From positions 1 to 64,000 of the forward strand of contig NZ_CP014677.1 of the NCBI RefSeq assembly GCF_001787335.1: 64,000 bases of DNA. The letters are read 5' to 3'. The notes beneath the pieces were generated by a model. It was not told where the DNA came from and ran no database searches. It saw only the letters and a program-made list of their open reading frames with translations. The translations under genes and the position numbers were made by a program. Numbering within the stretch: the first letter of the stretch is position 1; each line of letters begins with the position of its first letter. Shown here in pieces: positions 34,296 through 43,273 of this stretch. The DNA comes from Kozakia baliensis. GTDB taxonomy: Bacteria > Pseudomonadota > Alphaproteobacteria > Acetobacterales > Acetobacteraceae.

Positions 34296-35675
34296 TCAAA
34301 CAATGGCACGCGTCTGAAGCGAAGGCTGCATCATAAGGTTGGATATCTGAATAAGCCCGTCTTTCAAAGCTGTTCGATCAGGCGAGACACCAAGTGAAAT
34401 ACGTACGGCTTCGATGTAACGTGCAGCCGTTGCGAACGCCGAACTGGGCACGATCGAGACACCGATGCGATCTGCACATTCCGCAAAATCACGTGCGTTC
34501 CAATATTTAGGTAAGGAAAGCCAGAGATGCGGCGCTTCAGAAACCGCAGCATAGTTGCAGCCTTGGAAAATCGTTGCTGCAAGCGCCTGTCGAGATATGT
34601 TTTCGGAAATAATGTCCTTTGTTATTTCCTTGATCGTTCCTGTATTGATCCAATGCGTTGCAAGCGCCGACATAAGAGGTGGCGCCATAATATTCGTTGC
34701 ACGCAGGACAGTTGCAAGACGGAGCGCCATCGAAGCATTGGGCGCAACGCTATAGGCAACGCGCAAGGCTGCGGTAACGCACTTCGAAAGTGTGGCGATG
34801 TGCCAAGTTATATCGCTTGCCAGTTCCGCAAATGAGATGAGCCGTCGCTCGGACAAAGGGGAATAAGGATCGTCCTCAATGATGGTGAAATGGTGCTTCC
34901 GTGCGAGCGCCACAATCTCCCGACGACGCTGTATGGGAATTGAAGCCGTTGTTGGATTGTCAATCGTGGGAATGACATAAAGAGCTTTAGGAGATTTTCC
35001 GCGGCATATTCTTGCGATCTCGTCAGGTATTATACCGTCTTCATCCATGGCGATCGGTTCGACAATCAACCCTTGCTGCGTCGCGACCGCCTTGAGGCCT
35101 GGATATGTCATTTCGCCCGCGATGATTAAGTCTCCCCTCTGAAAAAGCATGGAGCTTATGGCGTATAATGCGCACTGAGCGCCTCCGGTAACGACGATGC
35201 GATCGGAAGTGACGCCTTCAATGCGGGATTTAAGCCAACGAGCGCCAGCAATACGGTCGATCTCCGCCCCGTTGCTTTCCTGATAATGGAGGGCAAGCAA
35301 TCCATTCGGGCTATCTAGAATGGAAGATATCCCTTGAGAAAAAACTTTCTGGAAATCCAACCCGGGCGGTTGCGGGGGAATATTCATACTGAGGTCGATT
35401 GAAGAACGACGAGATGAAGCCGATTGTCGATCGCCCTGCCCTTCTGTAATGAAAGTGCCACGTCCGACTTGTGCCGCGATCAGACCTCGCCGCCGCGCTT
35501 CATTGAATGCGCGAGTGACAGTCGTTAGATCGACATCCAAGGCTTCCGCTATGGCGCGTTGAGGGGGCAATTTTTGGCCTGAAACGACACGACCTGCGCG
35601 GATATCCGCTTCCAACGCCTCTACGATTCCGAGATATTTCATGCGTGCAGACTCGTTCAATCGCGGTCGCCACAT
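34296..35675 (-). CDS. MocR/PdxR-type regulator (GntR DNA-binding domain fused to aminotransferase fold)
   Basis: 459 residues. An N-terminal GntR winged helix ('LPPQRAIAEALDVDLTTVTR', 'AFNEARRRGLIAAQVGRGTF') is followed by a fold-type I aminotransferase domain ('VVTGGAQCALYAI', 'VIPTIDNPTTASIP', 'EDDPYSP') and 'TLSKCVTAALRVAYSVAP', where the Lys would bind PLP. Such proteins use PLP or amino acid adducts as effectors. A perfect 9-bp palindrome lies 15 bases before the start codon, and related half-sites precede the small membrane genes downstream. The target pathway is unknown. AAGG lies about eight bases before ATG 35675. Confidence 0.92.
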   Translation of the reverse strand: MWRPRLNESARMKYLGIVEALEADIRAGRVVSGQKLPPQRAIAEALDVDLTTVTRAFNEARRRGLIAAQVGRGTFITEGQGDRQSASSRRSSIDLSMNIPPQPPGLDFQKVFSQGISSILDSPNGLLALHYQESNGAEIDRIAGARWLKSRIEGVTSDRIVVTGGAQCALYAISSMLFQRGDLIIAGEMTYPGLKAVATQQGLIVEPIAMDEDGIIPDEIARICRGKSPKALYVIPTIDNPTTASIPIQRRREIVALARKHHFTIIEDDPYSPLSERRLISFAELASDITWHIATLSKCVTAALRVAYSVAPNASMALRLATVLRATNIMAPPLMSALATHWINTGTIKEITKDIISENISRQALAATIFQGCNYAAVSEAPHLWLSLPKYWNARDFAECADRIGVSIVPSSAFATAARYIEAVRISLGVSPDRTALKDGLIQISNLMMQPSLQTRAIV

Positions 35676-35689
35676 ATTACAGCCTTCCC

Positions 35690-35714
35690 TTTGTATGCTT
35701 TGAACGCATACAAA
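35690..35714. promoter_or_regulatory. Perfect palindrome, candidate MocR autoregulatory operator
   Basis: TTTGTATGC, spacer TTTGAAC, GCATACAAA: a perfect 9-7-9 inverted repeat 15 bases upstream of the MocR-type start codon. GntR-family and MocR regulators commonly bind such dyads at their own promoters. Its half-site recurs at 34211-34219 and 34284-34292. Confidence 0.6.
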
Positions 35715-36175
35715 ATATTAACATGATTTGGCGGAGGAAAGAAAGCCAAGCTAGTCTCCGTCTTATACAGCAAGACGGACAAAGCACTTTAAGGAATACA
35801 TGGATACCGCATAGAATTAAGTTACAGTCACCGATGAGTATGTCTCAGGACATCAACCGGATAGACCTTTCCAGAACTCTTTGTCTCAATAGCGTGATCA
35901 GAAGATTATCTAACTGGTTTTTCATTAACCTAAATATAAAAAATCTTAAATATTGAGTAAATACTATTTGATACTGATATATCAGCATTGAAGTATGGTG
36001 ATTATTTTGATAATCACCTCGCAGCACGAGACGAATTTATTGCACGCGCGCTTTCATCCAATTGAATAATACCGTTTGTGAAGCATAATCGTGTAGCAAA
36101 CACATTCCGCAGTGATGCGGGTTATTCAGGTTTGACTCCCTGATACGAGAGCGTGACTTGCCGGAAGGAAATATC
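35715..36175. other. Gene-free divergent region, MocR / hpnR
   Basis: About 460 AT-rich bases between divergent genes. No gene or RNA is recognised. GGAAGGAA at 36162-36169 is the hpnR ribosome site, and the hpnR promoter should lie in this stretch. Confidence 0.55.
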
Positions 36176-37717
36176 ATGCGCGTTCTTGCCGTTCACCCTA
36201 GCGCCCTCATGTATACGAAAGTGTTCCTTAAGCTTGAACCGCTGGGCCTGGAACTCGTGGCAGGTGCTGCGCGTGAGGCGGGACATGATGTGCGCATCAT
36301 TGACCTGCAGGTAGAGAAACACCGCGATCTTTGGCGCATGATCGAAGATTTTCAACCGCACGCGATCTGCTTCGGCGGCAATTATCTGGCGAACATTCCC
36401 GAAATCATCGATATGTGCCGTGTCCTACGCCGGATGCGGCCGGACGCATTAATCTTCGTAGGTGGGCACTCCGTCTCTTTCACCGCGCGGGACGTGTTGA
36501 AACATGCCCAAGGTGCCATCGATTGTATTATCAAAGGGGAAGGCGAGACATCGGTGCCGGTACTGCTCGATGCCTGGGCGAAAGGGCAAACGCTCGAAAC
36601 CGTGCCGGGAGTCGTCACACTCAAAGGGGAAGGCCCCTCTTCCACCTTCGTGGAAAGCCTTGATACCATCCGCCCCGCGCGCGATCTCCTACGCCACCGT
36701 GAACGGTATTTCATCGGAACGTTAGATCCCTGTGCCTCTATCGAATTTGCCCGTGGCTGCCCATGGGACTGCACGTTCTGTTCGGCTTGGACGTTCTATG
36801 GCCGTTCTTATCGCACGGCCAGCCCCAAGGCGATTGCCGATGAGTTGGAAAGCATTGAAGAGCCGGGCATCTTCATCGTGGACGACGTGGCTTTCGTTCA
36901 TGCAGAGCATGGAATGGCGGTTGCAAACGAGATCAAGAAACGCGGCATCAAGAAAGAATTTTATCTCGAAACGCGCGGCGATGTGCTTTTGCGTAACAAG
37001 GAAGTTTTCAAAACCTGGGCGGAGATTGGGCTCAGCTATATGTTCATCGGTCTCGAAGCCGTCGATGAGGAAGGATTGAAGCATTTCCGCAAGCGCATCT
37101 CGCTCGATCGGAATTTCGAGGCGCTGGAATATGCACGTTCGCTTGGCATTATTGTCGCCATCAATTTGATCGCCGACCCGAACTGGGACCGGGAACGGTT
37201 CGAAGTGATTCGTCAATGGTGCATGGAGATTCCTGAAATCGTCAATATTTCAGTCATGACACCCTACCCCGGTACGGAAATCTGGCATCGTGAAGCGCGC
37301 CGCTTGAATACGCGCGACTATCGCCTGTTCGATATTCAACATGCGGTAATGCCGACCAAGCTTCCGCTTAATGAATTCTACGAAGAGTTGGTCAAAACTC
37401 AGCAGGTTTTGAACATGAAGCATATGGGGTTTGAAGCGTTGAAGGATACAGCCGGCATCGCTGCGCGTCTGGCGCTAAAGGGGCAGACGAATTTCATCAA
37501 TATGCTTTGGAAGTTCAACTCCGTATTCAATCCTAAACTTCAGATGGCCGATCATGCGCGTAAACCGCGTTATGAGATGGAGTTGCAGCCTGACGTGGTG
37601 GATAAAATAGACCGCAAGGACCTCTACATCCATAGCGCTAAAGGGCGTAAAAGCCGCACGTTGGACGATGCAACGGAAAAATTCGTCGATGAAACGCGCA
37701 TGGCGACCACGCCATAG
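36176..37717 (+). CDS. hpnR: Hopanoid C-3 methylase (B12-binding radical SAM protein)
   Basis: 513 residues from ATG 36176 (GGAAGG upstream). An N-terminal cobalamin-binding Rossmann domain ('MRVLAVHPSALMYTKVFLKL', 'GLELVAGAAREAGHDVRIID', 'ICFGGNY', 'FVGGHSVSF') is followed by a radical SAM core whose cluster motif is C-P-W-D-C-T-F-C ('ARGCPWDCTFCSAWTFYGR', CX3CX2C). It then has 'IFIVDDVAF' and 'YMFIGLEAVDEEGLKHFRKR'. It methylates the A-ring C-3 of hopanoids at the inner membrane using SAM, a modification known from acetic acid bacteria and methanotrophs. It stands alone here, away from other hopanoid genes, followed by an IS630 remnant. Confidence 0.9.
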   Translation: MRVLAVHPSALMYTKVFLKLEPLGLELVAGAAREAGHDVRIIDLQVEKHRDLWRMIEDFQPHAICFGGNYLANIPEIIDMCRVLRRMRPDALIFVGGHSVSFTARDVLKHAQGAIDCIIKGEGETSVPVLLDAWAKGQTLETVPGVVTLKGEGPSSTFVESLDTIRPARDLLRHRERYFIGTLDPCASIEFARGCPWDCTFCSAWTFYGRSYRTASPKAIADELESIEEPGIFIVDDVAFVHAEHGMAVANEIKKRGIKKEFYLETRGDVLLRNKEVFKTWAEIGLSYMFIGLEAVDEEGLKHFRKRISLDRNFEALEYARSLGIIVAINLIADPNWDRERFEVIRQWCMEIPEIVNISVMTPYPGTEIWHREARRLNTRDYRLFDIQHAVMPTKLPLNEFYEELVKTQQVLNMKHMGFEALKDTAGIAARLALKGQTNFINMLWKFNSVFNPKLQMADHARKPRYEMELQPDVVDKIDRKDLYIHSAKGRKSRTLDDATEKFVDETRMATTP

Positions 37718-37825
37718 AAAAGTTGCGCGCCTACCTCACGCAGCGGGTGGAAATGGCGACGGGCGCAATTTCGTCATTCTTTAGACGGTATAAGAAACAG
37801 CGCGCAAAGGAGCACGACCTGTCTA

Positions 37826-38792
37826 GAGCATAATCCGATCAATCTGGTTCGTATCCTGCGGCGGCGAAGCAGGCGGCGGCTTGGCTGTGAGAGACATCGT
37901 CGATTGCACCGCACACCGCGTCCTGGAGTGCATCGATGGTTCGGGGCGCCACTCGTCTGATCCATGCCTTCATCTTGGCGAAGATGTTCTCGATAGGTTG
38001 AAGTCGGGACTGTAGGGCGACAGGAACAGCAGGCGGGCACCGACTGCCTCTACAGCCTCCCGCGCTTCAGCACTCTTGTGTGCCGGAAGATTGTCCAGAA
38101 TGACGACGTCACCCGGCGACAGGGTTGAAACGAGCACCTTGCGGGTATAGGCGGCAAACCATTCGCCGGTCATTGGGCCGTCTAGCATCATCGGCGCGGT
38201 CATGCCGGACAGGCGTAGTCCGCCGATGAACGTCGTGGTTTTCCAATGCCCATGGGGCATGGACATCCGACAGCGCGTGCCCCGACGTGACCGCCCCCGC
38301 AAACGGGCCATCTTCGTCGAGACGGCAGTTTCGTCGATGAAGACCAGGCGGCCCGGATCGAGATCAGGTTGGCTCTCGAACCAGGCCTCGCGTCGCTCTG
38401 CGACGTCGGGCCGTGTCTGCTCGCTGGCGTGCGCTTTTTTTTGACGGTCATGTCGTGACGTCGAGGCAGCACCAGATCGTGCTCGGCACGAAGCGGACTC
38501 CATGTTCCGTAGCGAGTTTCTCCGTCAGTTCGATCAGGGAAATGTCAGCCCTGGCTTCAATCCGATTGGAGCGGCGCTCACTACCTTGCCGCAACGCGTG
38601 CTCTCGGCCGTTCGCACGCCATTCCGCCTGGAGACGGAGACACAAAAGCGCACCGCCGCAATGGCTCGCTGCCGCAGATCAGACGATAGTGCTCGGGTCA
38701 TGATCGCCGGCCCCCTGCCCGGCAATCAGGATGAATCAGATTTCGTACCAGAGAGAAATCATAAAACGAATCAGTTAGGTCAGATTATGCTC
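37826..38792 (-). mobile_element. IS630-family insertion sequence, about 967 bp, inactive
   Basis: Imperfect terminal inverted repeats are visible: GAGCATAATCCGATCAATCT at the left end and, as reverse complement of the right end (to 38792), GAGCATAATCTGACCTAACT. A TA precedes the left end (37824-37825), as expected for IS630 insertion into TA. The base pair after the right end is TG, so the duplication is not intact. The single transposase gene inside is broken by several frameshifts. Confidence 0.8.
37840..38701 (-). pseudogene. IS630 transposase, multiply frameshifted
   Basis: Reading from 38701, the product appears in pieces: 'MTRALSSDLRQRAIAAV', then in other frames 'RIEARADISLIELTEKLATE', 'RPDVAERREAWFESQPDLDP' with 'GRLVFIDETAVSTKMARLRG' (first Asp), 'VVILDNLPAHKS' (second Asp), 'LLFLSPYSPDFN' and 'IENIFAKMKAWIRRVAP' (catalytic Glu). 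The last break, near 38008, is one missing C that would restore D-F-N-P-I-E-N. At least three frameshifts are needed to read the family through, so it is inactive unless supplied in trans. Confidence 0.85.
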
Positions 38793-39122
38793 TGATACTT
38801 TTGAAAATTCGTCCCTCACAACGAAACATACATGTAGTTTTTAAATACACTGATATTATTCATTTATTAAATGCGATCAATACGCACATACTCTATGTTT
38901 TGCATGCATTTAAAATTACATTTCATCTTCTGCGATGATCCAATATTAAAATAGCCAAATGCAGAAAGTTATTATTTATAAATTTTCTGTTACCACCCCA
39001 ATAACTCTACTTTCTATAATGCCATTGAGCGGGCACAAAAGTACCGACTATATATTCGATTACGAAATTATAAACCCCGCATCGCTAATTTTAATAACAT
39101 ATGGTCGAGATCGACTTACAAT
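38793..39122. other. AT-rich gene-free stretch downstream of bcsD
   Basis: 330 A/T-rich bases after the last cellulose gene. No gene is recognised, and in particular the bglX-like beta-glucosidase gene that follows bcsD in Komagataeibacter is not here. I found no strong hairpin terminator. Confidence 0.5.
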
Positions 39123-39572
39123 CTACGCCTTCCCGGTTCCTTTTTTCGCAAAAAACATCAATTTTTCAGCTTGGCGTTCGTTATCATCAAGGCGGACGAC
39201 TATTTCCCAATCTTCGCTAGCAGACAAATCACATTGCTCTAGCCATTTTTCGTAAAGCCCTCCAAGGCAAGCAGCGAGCCAATAACCCACTGGACGCCCT
39301 AAAGCACCGACTTTCGGTGCACCTATGATTCCGATCGATAGCCCACGAGGCTCAGTCGTGACGGAAATACGTCCTTGCCCCCAACCTATGAAACCAAGCA
39401 ATGAATTGCTCTCAATTTCAAATTCTTCGAGTGTGTTACATGTAGGCATGGGCAAACGGCTTGCTAGGCGTTTGCCCACAGAGCGCAACAGATGGTCGCG
39501 TGCCCGTTCGCCCGCTTGTAAATCGAACTCTGTAGCAAATGCGTGAAGAAACATTGACAAATCAGCAGGCAT
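39123..39572 (-). CDS. bcsD: Cellulose synthase subunit D
   Basis: 149 residues, close to the usual 156 of BcsD. Recognisable stretches are 'FLHAFATEFDLQAGERARDH', 'LLRSVGKRLASRLPMPTCNT', 'GFIGWGQGRISV' and 'GAPKVGALGRPVGYWLAACL', with 'GLYEKWLEQC'. BcsD forms periplasmic octameric rings that guide glucan chains into ordered ribbons, and is found in acetic acid bacteria and some other cellulose producers. Its ATG overlaps the bcsC stop by one base (TAATG). Last gene of the operon. Confidence 0.93.
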   Translation of the reverse strand: MPADLSMFLHAFATEFDLQAGERARDHLLRSVGKRLASRLPMPTCNTLEEFEIESNSLLGFIGWGQGRISVTTEPRGLSIGIIGAPKVGALGRPVGYWLAACLGGLYEKWLEQCDLSASEDWEIVVRLDDNERQAEKLMFFAKKGTGKA

Positions 39573-42500
39573 TACGGCGCTTCCGATAAATTGTAGTGAG
39601 CTGAAAGAAAAGCAGAAACCTCATTCCAGGGCCCTGCCTTTTGGTAGCTTAAATCTATCCCCAAGTTGAGCGCAGGGGACAACTGGTAGTGAAGAAAACC
39701 ATCGGCACCACCCGTGAGACCAGAGGTTGATTGGCCAGGTAGCATCGCATTTTTCGGAGATAGCGCCGTTGCCTCATTTTGGAGAACGCTATTGGTTGGA
39801 TAATATGACGATGCATTAGAATGATACGTCTGATATCCAATTCTGCCGCCCAGTTTCCAAGACCATTGATCTTGATGCCCTGTATAAGTCACAGGAAATG
39901 TCAGAGCGAAAAAGGACTGAGGCGAGAAGTATCCGCCATTCCCAAAACTGAACTGATATTCGTTATGATCGTAGCGGAACCAAGTAAGATCGGCGCCCAT
40001 CCGAACCAATTGATCATCCTTTGAATATACTGGGACGCTCCCTCCGGCTCCTGCTTCATATTCCGTATTACTCAGAGTATTTCGACCTGTAATAGCAGAG
40101 ACGGCAGCGCGACCGTATAGCTCTATTGAATCCGTACCATATTCCAACTGTCCGTTGAACCTATTGCGTGTTACGCCCCCCCATGTGGCTCCTGTACTCT
40201 TGTCTCGCATCCCGGAATAGGAAAGCAAACTGTCAGCAATATTACGCCGGTCAAGTTGAAAACGTAGGATCGTATTAGCGTTTATCTTTGGAGCAACTTC
40301 AACACCACCAAGAAAATTGCTGACTTGGAAACCAAGTGGCGAACTACCGATATCAACAGTAAGCCAACGCCAAGCATAGATTGCGCCTAATGCAACACCA
40401 GTTGCATTCATACGTTCTCCAGCTTCCCCTCCATAAAGCAGGGTAGTGCCAATCGATTGGCGCCCCACGCTGTCTCCTTCACTCAACTTGCGGCTATTCA
40501 AAGCAACCGGCGTTGCGAATAGCGACATACGTCCACTACCGAGAGCAAACTTGCCCTCCCCCTTTATGGAAAGATTGGAGAGGCCATTCAGGCCTGAGCC
40601 CGAACGACTGTCGATCCCTGGCGTGATGTTGATACTAGGGGCGAAAGTCCGCGTAATATCCTCAACCCGAGTATCGATTTGTTGAAGCATCGGATCACTC
40701 GATGATGCTTGGGCATCCGGCGCTATGGCTTCGCGTCTGAACGGATTACGCACGAATGTCACGTCAGCATCAGCTTGGCCTATTTGTTGCTTTCTTAGCA
40801 TCCGGGCTTGCGCAAGGAACTGAATCGCTAAAGTCCAGTTACCGCGAGCTTGCGCTAGTACGGCCGCCGCCACCCAGCTGCGCGGGTCTGCCGAGCTGAT
40901 GCCGTTCATATCATCAACAACGCTTTGCGCTTCGTCAAAACGTCTCATAGCAACCGCCGTTTGCACCAGCGCAAGACGGGCATCGAGATCGGACGGGTTG
41001 CGCTCTACGGCGGCAGAATTGATCTGATATGCTTCTGCAACTTGTCCGTCAGATTGATAGAGACGCGCTAAGGCCAAGCGCGCGGCGCTGGTGGATGCCG
41101 TATCATTGTTAAGGAAAGGAGCTAACGCATCATAAGCTTTCGCGCGTTCTCCTCGTGCGTTGTAACTATCGGCGGTCGTTACGGCAACTGCCGTACGTAA
41201 TTGCTGCAACGATGTCGCTTGAGTGGGCGACATATCCTTATCTTGCAAATATCTTATAAGCTGGCTCGCTCGCGTTATGTCTTTCATACGTAAATAAAGC
41301 CCCGCATAAGCGAGACGCTGATCTGTTGACGGGTCGACCTCGCGCCGAAGCAGGCTCGTTATGACCTCCGATGCGCCGGCCCGGTCGCCACGATCAAGCA
41401 GCGCTTCGCCAATTATAGCACCCAAGCTCCCGTCTGGATCTCCATCGCGAAGGAGATTCATATAGTATATGCGGGCTTCCACCAGATCTGACGGCGCATT
41501 GTTAATTTTCTCTCGTATCGTTGCACGACGTAGAAGAGCCCGAAGTTCCGGCGTGTAGGCTCTTTTAGAAAGCAACGGCTTCAGACGTTCGATCAAGTCA
41601 GTATCCTCTGCTTGACCGGCATAGAACAAGGCTGCCTGCACTTGCTCGTTCGATAAGCGCTGCCCTCCTTGTATGAGAGGCATCATTACATCGTGTGCCT
41701 GATCGCGAGCACCTTTATCTAATAACGCTTGAGCAAGGTGCAGCCGCGCCCAGGGATCGCTTGCGTCTTCGGAAATGGCTTGTTGTAGATATTCGATCTT
41801 CTGGTCAATTCCTCCAGCATGTTCGGCTTCAACAAGGTCGATCGATGCACGCAAACGCGGATCGACATTTGTTGCATTGCCCAGTGCATTCCGCGCTTCG
41901 GATATTTGCCCGCTGGCAACAAGTGTACGGATCAGACCTTCCTGAGCAGTAGCTAGGCCTTTGTGATTGCTCAAAATGTTGCGATACAAACTAATCGCTC
42001 GTGAATAATCTCGCGCGCGCCGGGCAAGGTCGGCCTCTAGCAATAACGGCCCCGTTTGTTCAGGCGCATTCTTAATCAATGGTGCCAATGCACGTTCGGC
42101 GCTGTCATATTTGCCCTCTGCCGATAATTGTTGGACTGTTTCATACGCGCCCCCAACCTGCGCGCCATCACGCGCTTGGCGCCAATGTTCAGCATGAGTT
42201 GGATCGGCCGCGATAGCGTCATCGAGAAGTTTAACCGCTTCAGCAGACCGATGCTGGCGCAAGCGTACTATCCCTAACCCACCCAAAGCGTCGGCATCGT
42301 GAGGCATGGAGGCGAGGCGTGTCTCAAAGTCACGCGAAGCTTCCTCAAGTTGATTAGCATCGAGTTCGTGGAAACCTTGCAGGCGCAGCATGGCACCTGG
42401 GTCAACATTATCGACAAGCGCTTTCTTCCGTAACTGTACTATTTCTGAGTCGTTTGGATGGTTCTGAAGCCAATCGTTCATCGGCCCGGCATTTTGCGGG

Positions 42501-43273
42501 ATAGCCGGCAACCAAAGAATAGCTTGTCTCAGAATTTGCGTTATCCGCTCACCTTGAGGCGAAGTGACGGTTGCACTAGTTTCTAGTTTTTGAAGACGAT
42601 GGATACCAGAAAGCCGCGACGCCTCATCCCACGTTAGGCTTTGCGCATAAGCGATTTGAGCCTCAATGTCATTAGGAGATGAGGTCACCAGATGGGCCAA
42701 TCCTCTTTGCGCTGCCGCGCGTTCGCCCGGGACGCCTGCCAAGGTGGTATAATATTCGAGCGCGTAAGATGGTGGCGGGCCGTTAGGAAACAATTTCTGA
42801 TAATGCTGAACTGCACCTGCAGTATCTCCGTTTCGAGCCGCCGCGCGCGCTTGTTCGACGGCCTCTGGCGAAATTTGGTGCAAGTGCATGAGACTAACGA
42901 GACGATTCAACCCATCGCTATTAGGAGCAACGGTGCGTAGCTTTTCGAGCGCTTGGGCCGCTTCTGTTCTCCGACCATCACTTAGCGCCCACTCACCTGT
43001 GAGGGATAGAACGTCTGGATCGTCCGGTGACAAACGTTGAGCTTGCGCAAGAGCAGCACGCGCTTCGTTAAATTGCTGACGTTCATACCAATAACGTGCC
43101 CTTGCCAACATCAACCGTGCTGCCCCATTCGGCGCGACGGTTTTTTGTTGATCGGGCGACGCACTCTGCGCTGACACCGGCGTACTCGTTAGTAAGAGAG
43201 TGACCGCACTGAGCGGGCAGGCAAGTATCCGTAAATGTCCTGCACGGAGAATGAACAATGAGCTACGATGCAT
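39572..43273 (-). CDS. bcsC: Cellulose synthase outer-membrane export subunit C
   Basis: 1233 residues. A signal peptide ends near 'TPVSAQ', then about 18 tetratricopeptide-type repeats fill residues 50-850 ('ARYWYERQQFNEARAALAQA', 'RLSPDDPDVLSLTGEWALSD', and many A-x-x-x-Y/L-x-x-x-G units). The C-terminal 350 residues form the BCSC_C beta-barrel ('GEGKFALGSGRMSLFATPV', 'FSFGNGGYFSPQSFFALTFP'). It carries the glucan across the periplasm and outer membrane. The start codon overlaps the bcsAB end by 11 bases. The usual length is about 1150-1300, so it is complete. Confidence 0.95.
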   Translation of the reverse strand: MHRSSLFILRAGHLRILACPLSAVTLLLTSTPVSAQSASPDQQKTVAPNGAARLMLARARYWYERQQFNEARAALAQAQRLSPDDPDVLSLTGEWALSDGRRTEAAQALEKLRTVAPNSDGLNRLVSLMHLHQISPEAVEQARAAARNGDTAGAVQHYQKLFPNGPPPSYALEYYTTLAGVPGERAAAQRGLAHLVTSSPNDIEAQIAYAQSLTWDEASRLSGIHRLQKLETSATVTSPQGERITQILRQAILWLPAIPQNAGPMNDWLQNHPNDSEIVQLRKKALVDNVDPGAMLRLQGFHELDANQLEEASRDFETRLASMPHDADALGGLGIVRLRQHRSAEAVKLLDDAIAADPTHAEHWRQARDGAQVGGAYETVQQLSAEGKYDSAERALAPLIKNAPEQTGPLLLEADLARRARDYSRAISLYRNILSNHKGLATAQEGLIRTLVASGQISEARNALGNATNVDPRLRASIDLVEAEHAGGIDQKIEYLQQAISEDASDPWARLHLAQALLDKGARDQAHDVMMPLIQGGQRLSNEQVQAALFYAGQAEDTDLIERLKPLLSKRAYTPELRALLRRATIREKINNAPSDLVEARIYYMNLLRDGDPDGSLGAIIGEALLDRGDRAGASEVITSLLRREVDPSTDQRLAYAGLYLRMKDITRASQLIRYLQDKDMSPTQATSLQQLRTAVAVTTADSYNARGERAKAYDALAPFLNNDTASTSAARLALARLYQSDGQVAEAYQINSAAVERNPSDLDARLALVQTAVAMRRFDEAQSVVDDMNGISSADPRSWVAAAVLAQARGNWTLAIQFLAQARMLRKQQIGQADADVTFVRNPFRREAIAPDAQASSSDPMLQQIDTRVEDITRTFAPSINITPGIDSRSGSGLNGLSNLSIKGEGKFALGSGRMSLFATPVALNSRKLSEGDSVGRQSIGTTLLYGGEAGERMNATGVALGAIYAWRWLTVDIGSSPLGFQVSNFLGGVEVAPKINANTILRFQLDRRNIADSLLSYSGMRDKSTGATWGGVTRNRFNGQLEYGTDSIELYGRAAVSAITGRNTLSNTEYEAGAGGSVPVYSKDDQLVRMGADLTWFRYDHNEYQFSFGNGGYFSPQSFFALTFPVTYTGHQDQWSWKLGGRIGYQTYHSNASSYYPTNSVLQNEATALSPKNAMLPGQSTSGLTGGADGFLHYQLSPALNLGIDLSYQKAGPWNEVSAFLSAHYNLSEAP

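Noticed and set aside
37822-38794. Target-site duplication for the IS630 element
   Set aside because: TA is present at the left end but the right flank reads TG, so no duplication can be claimed.
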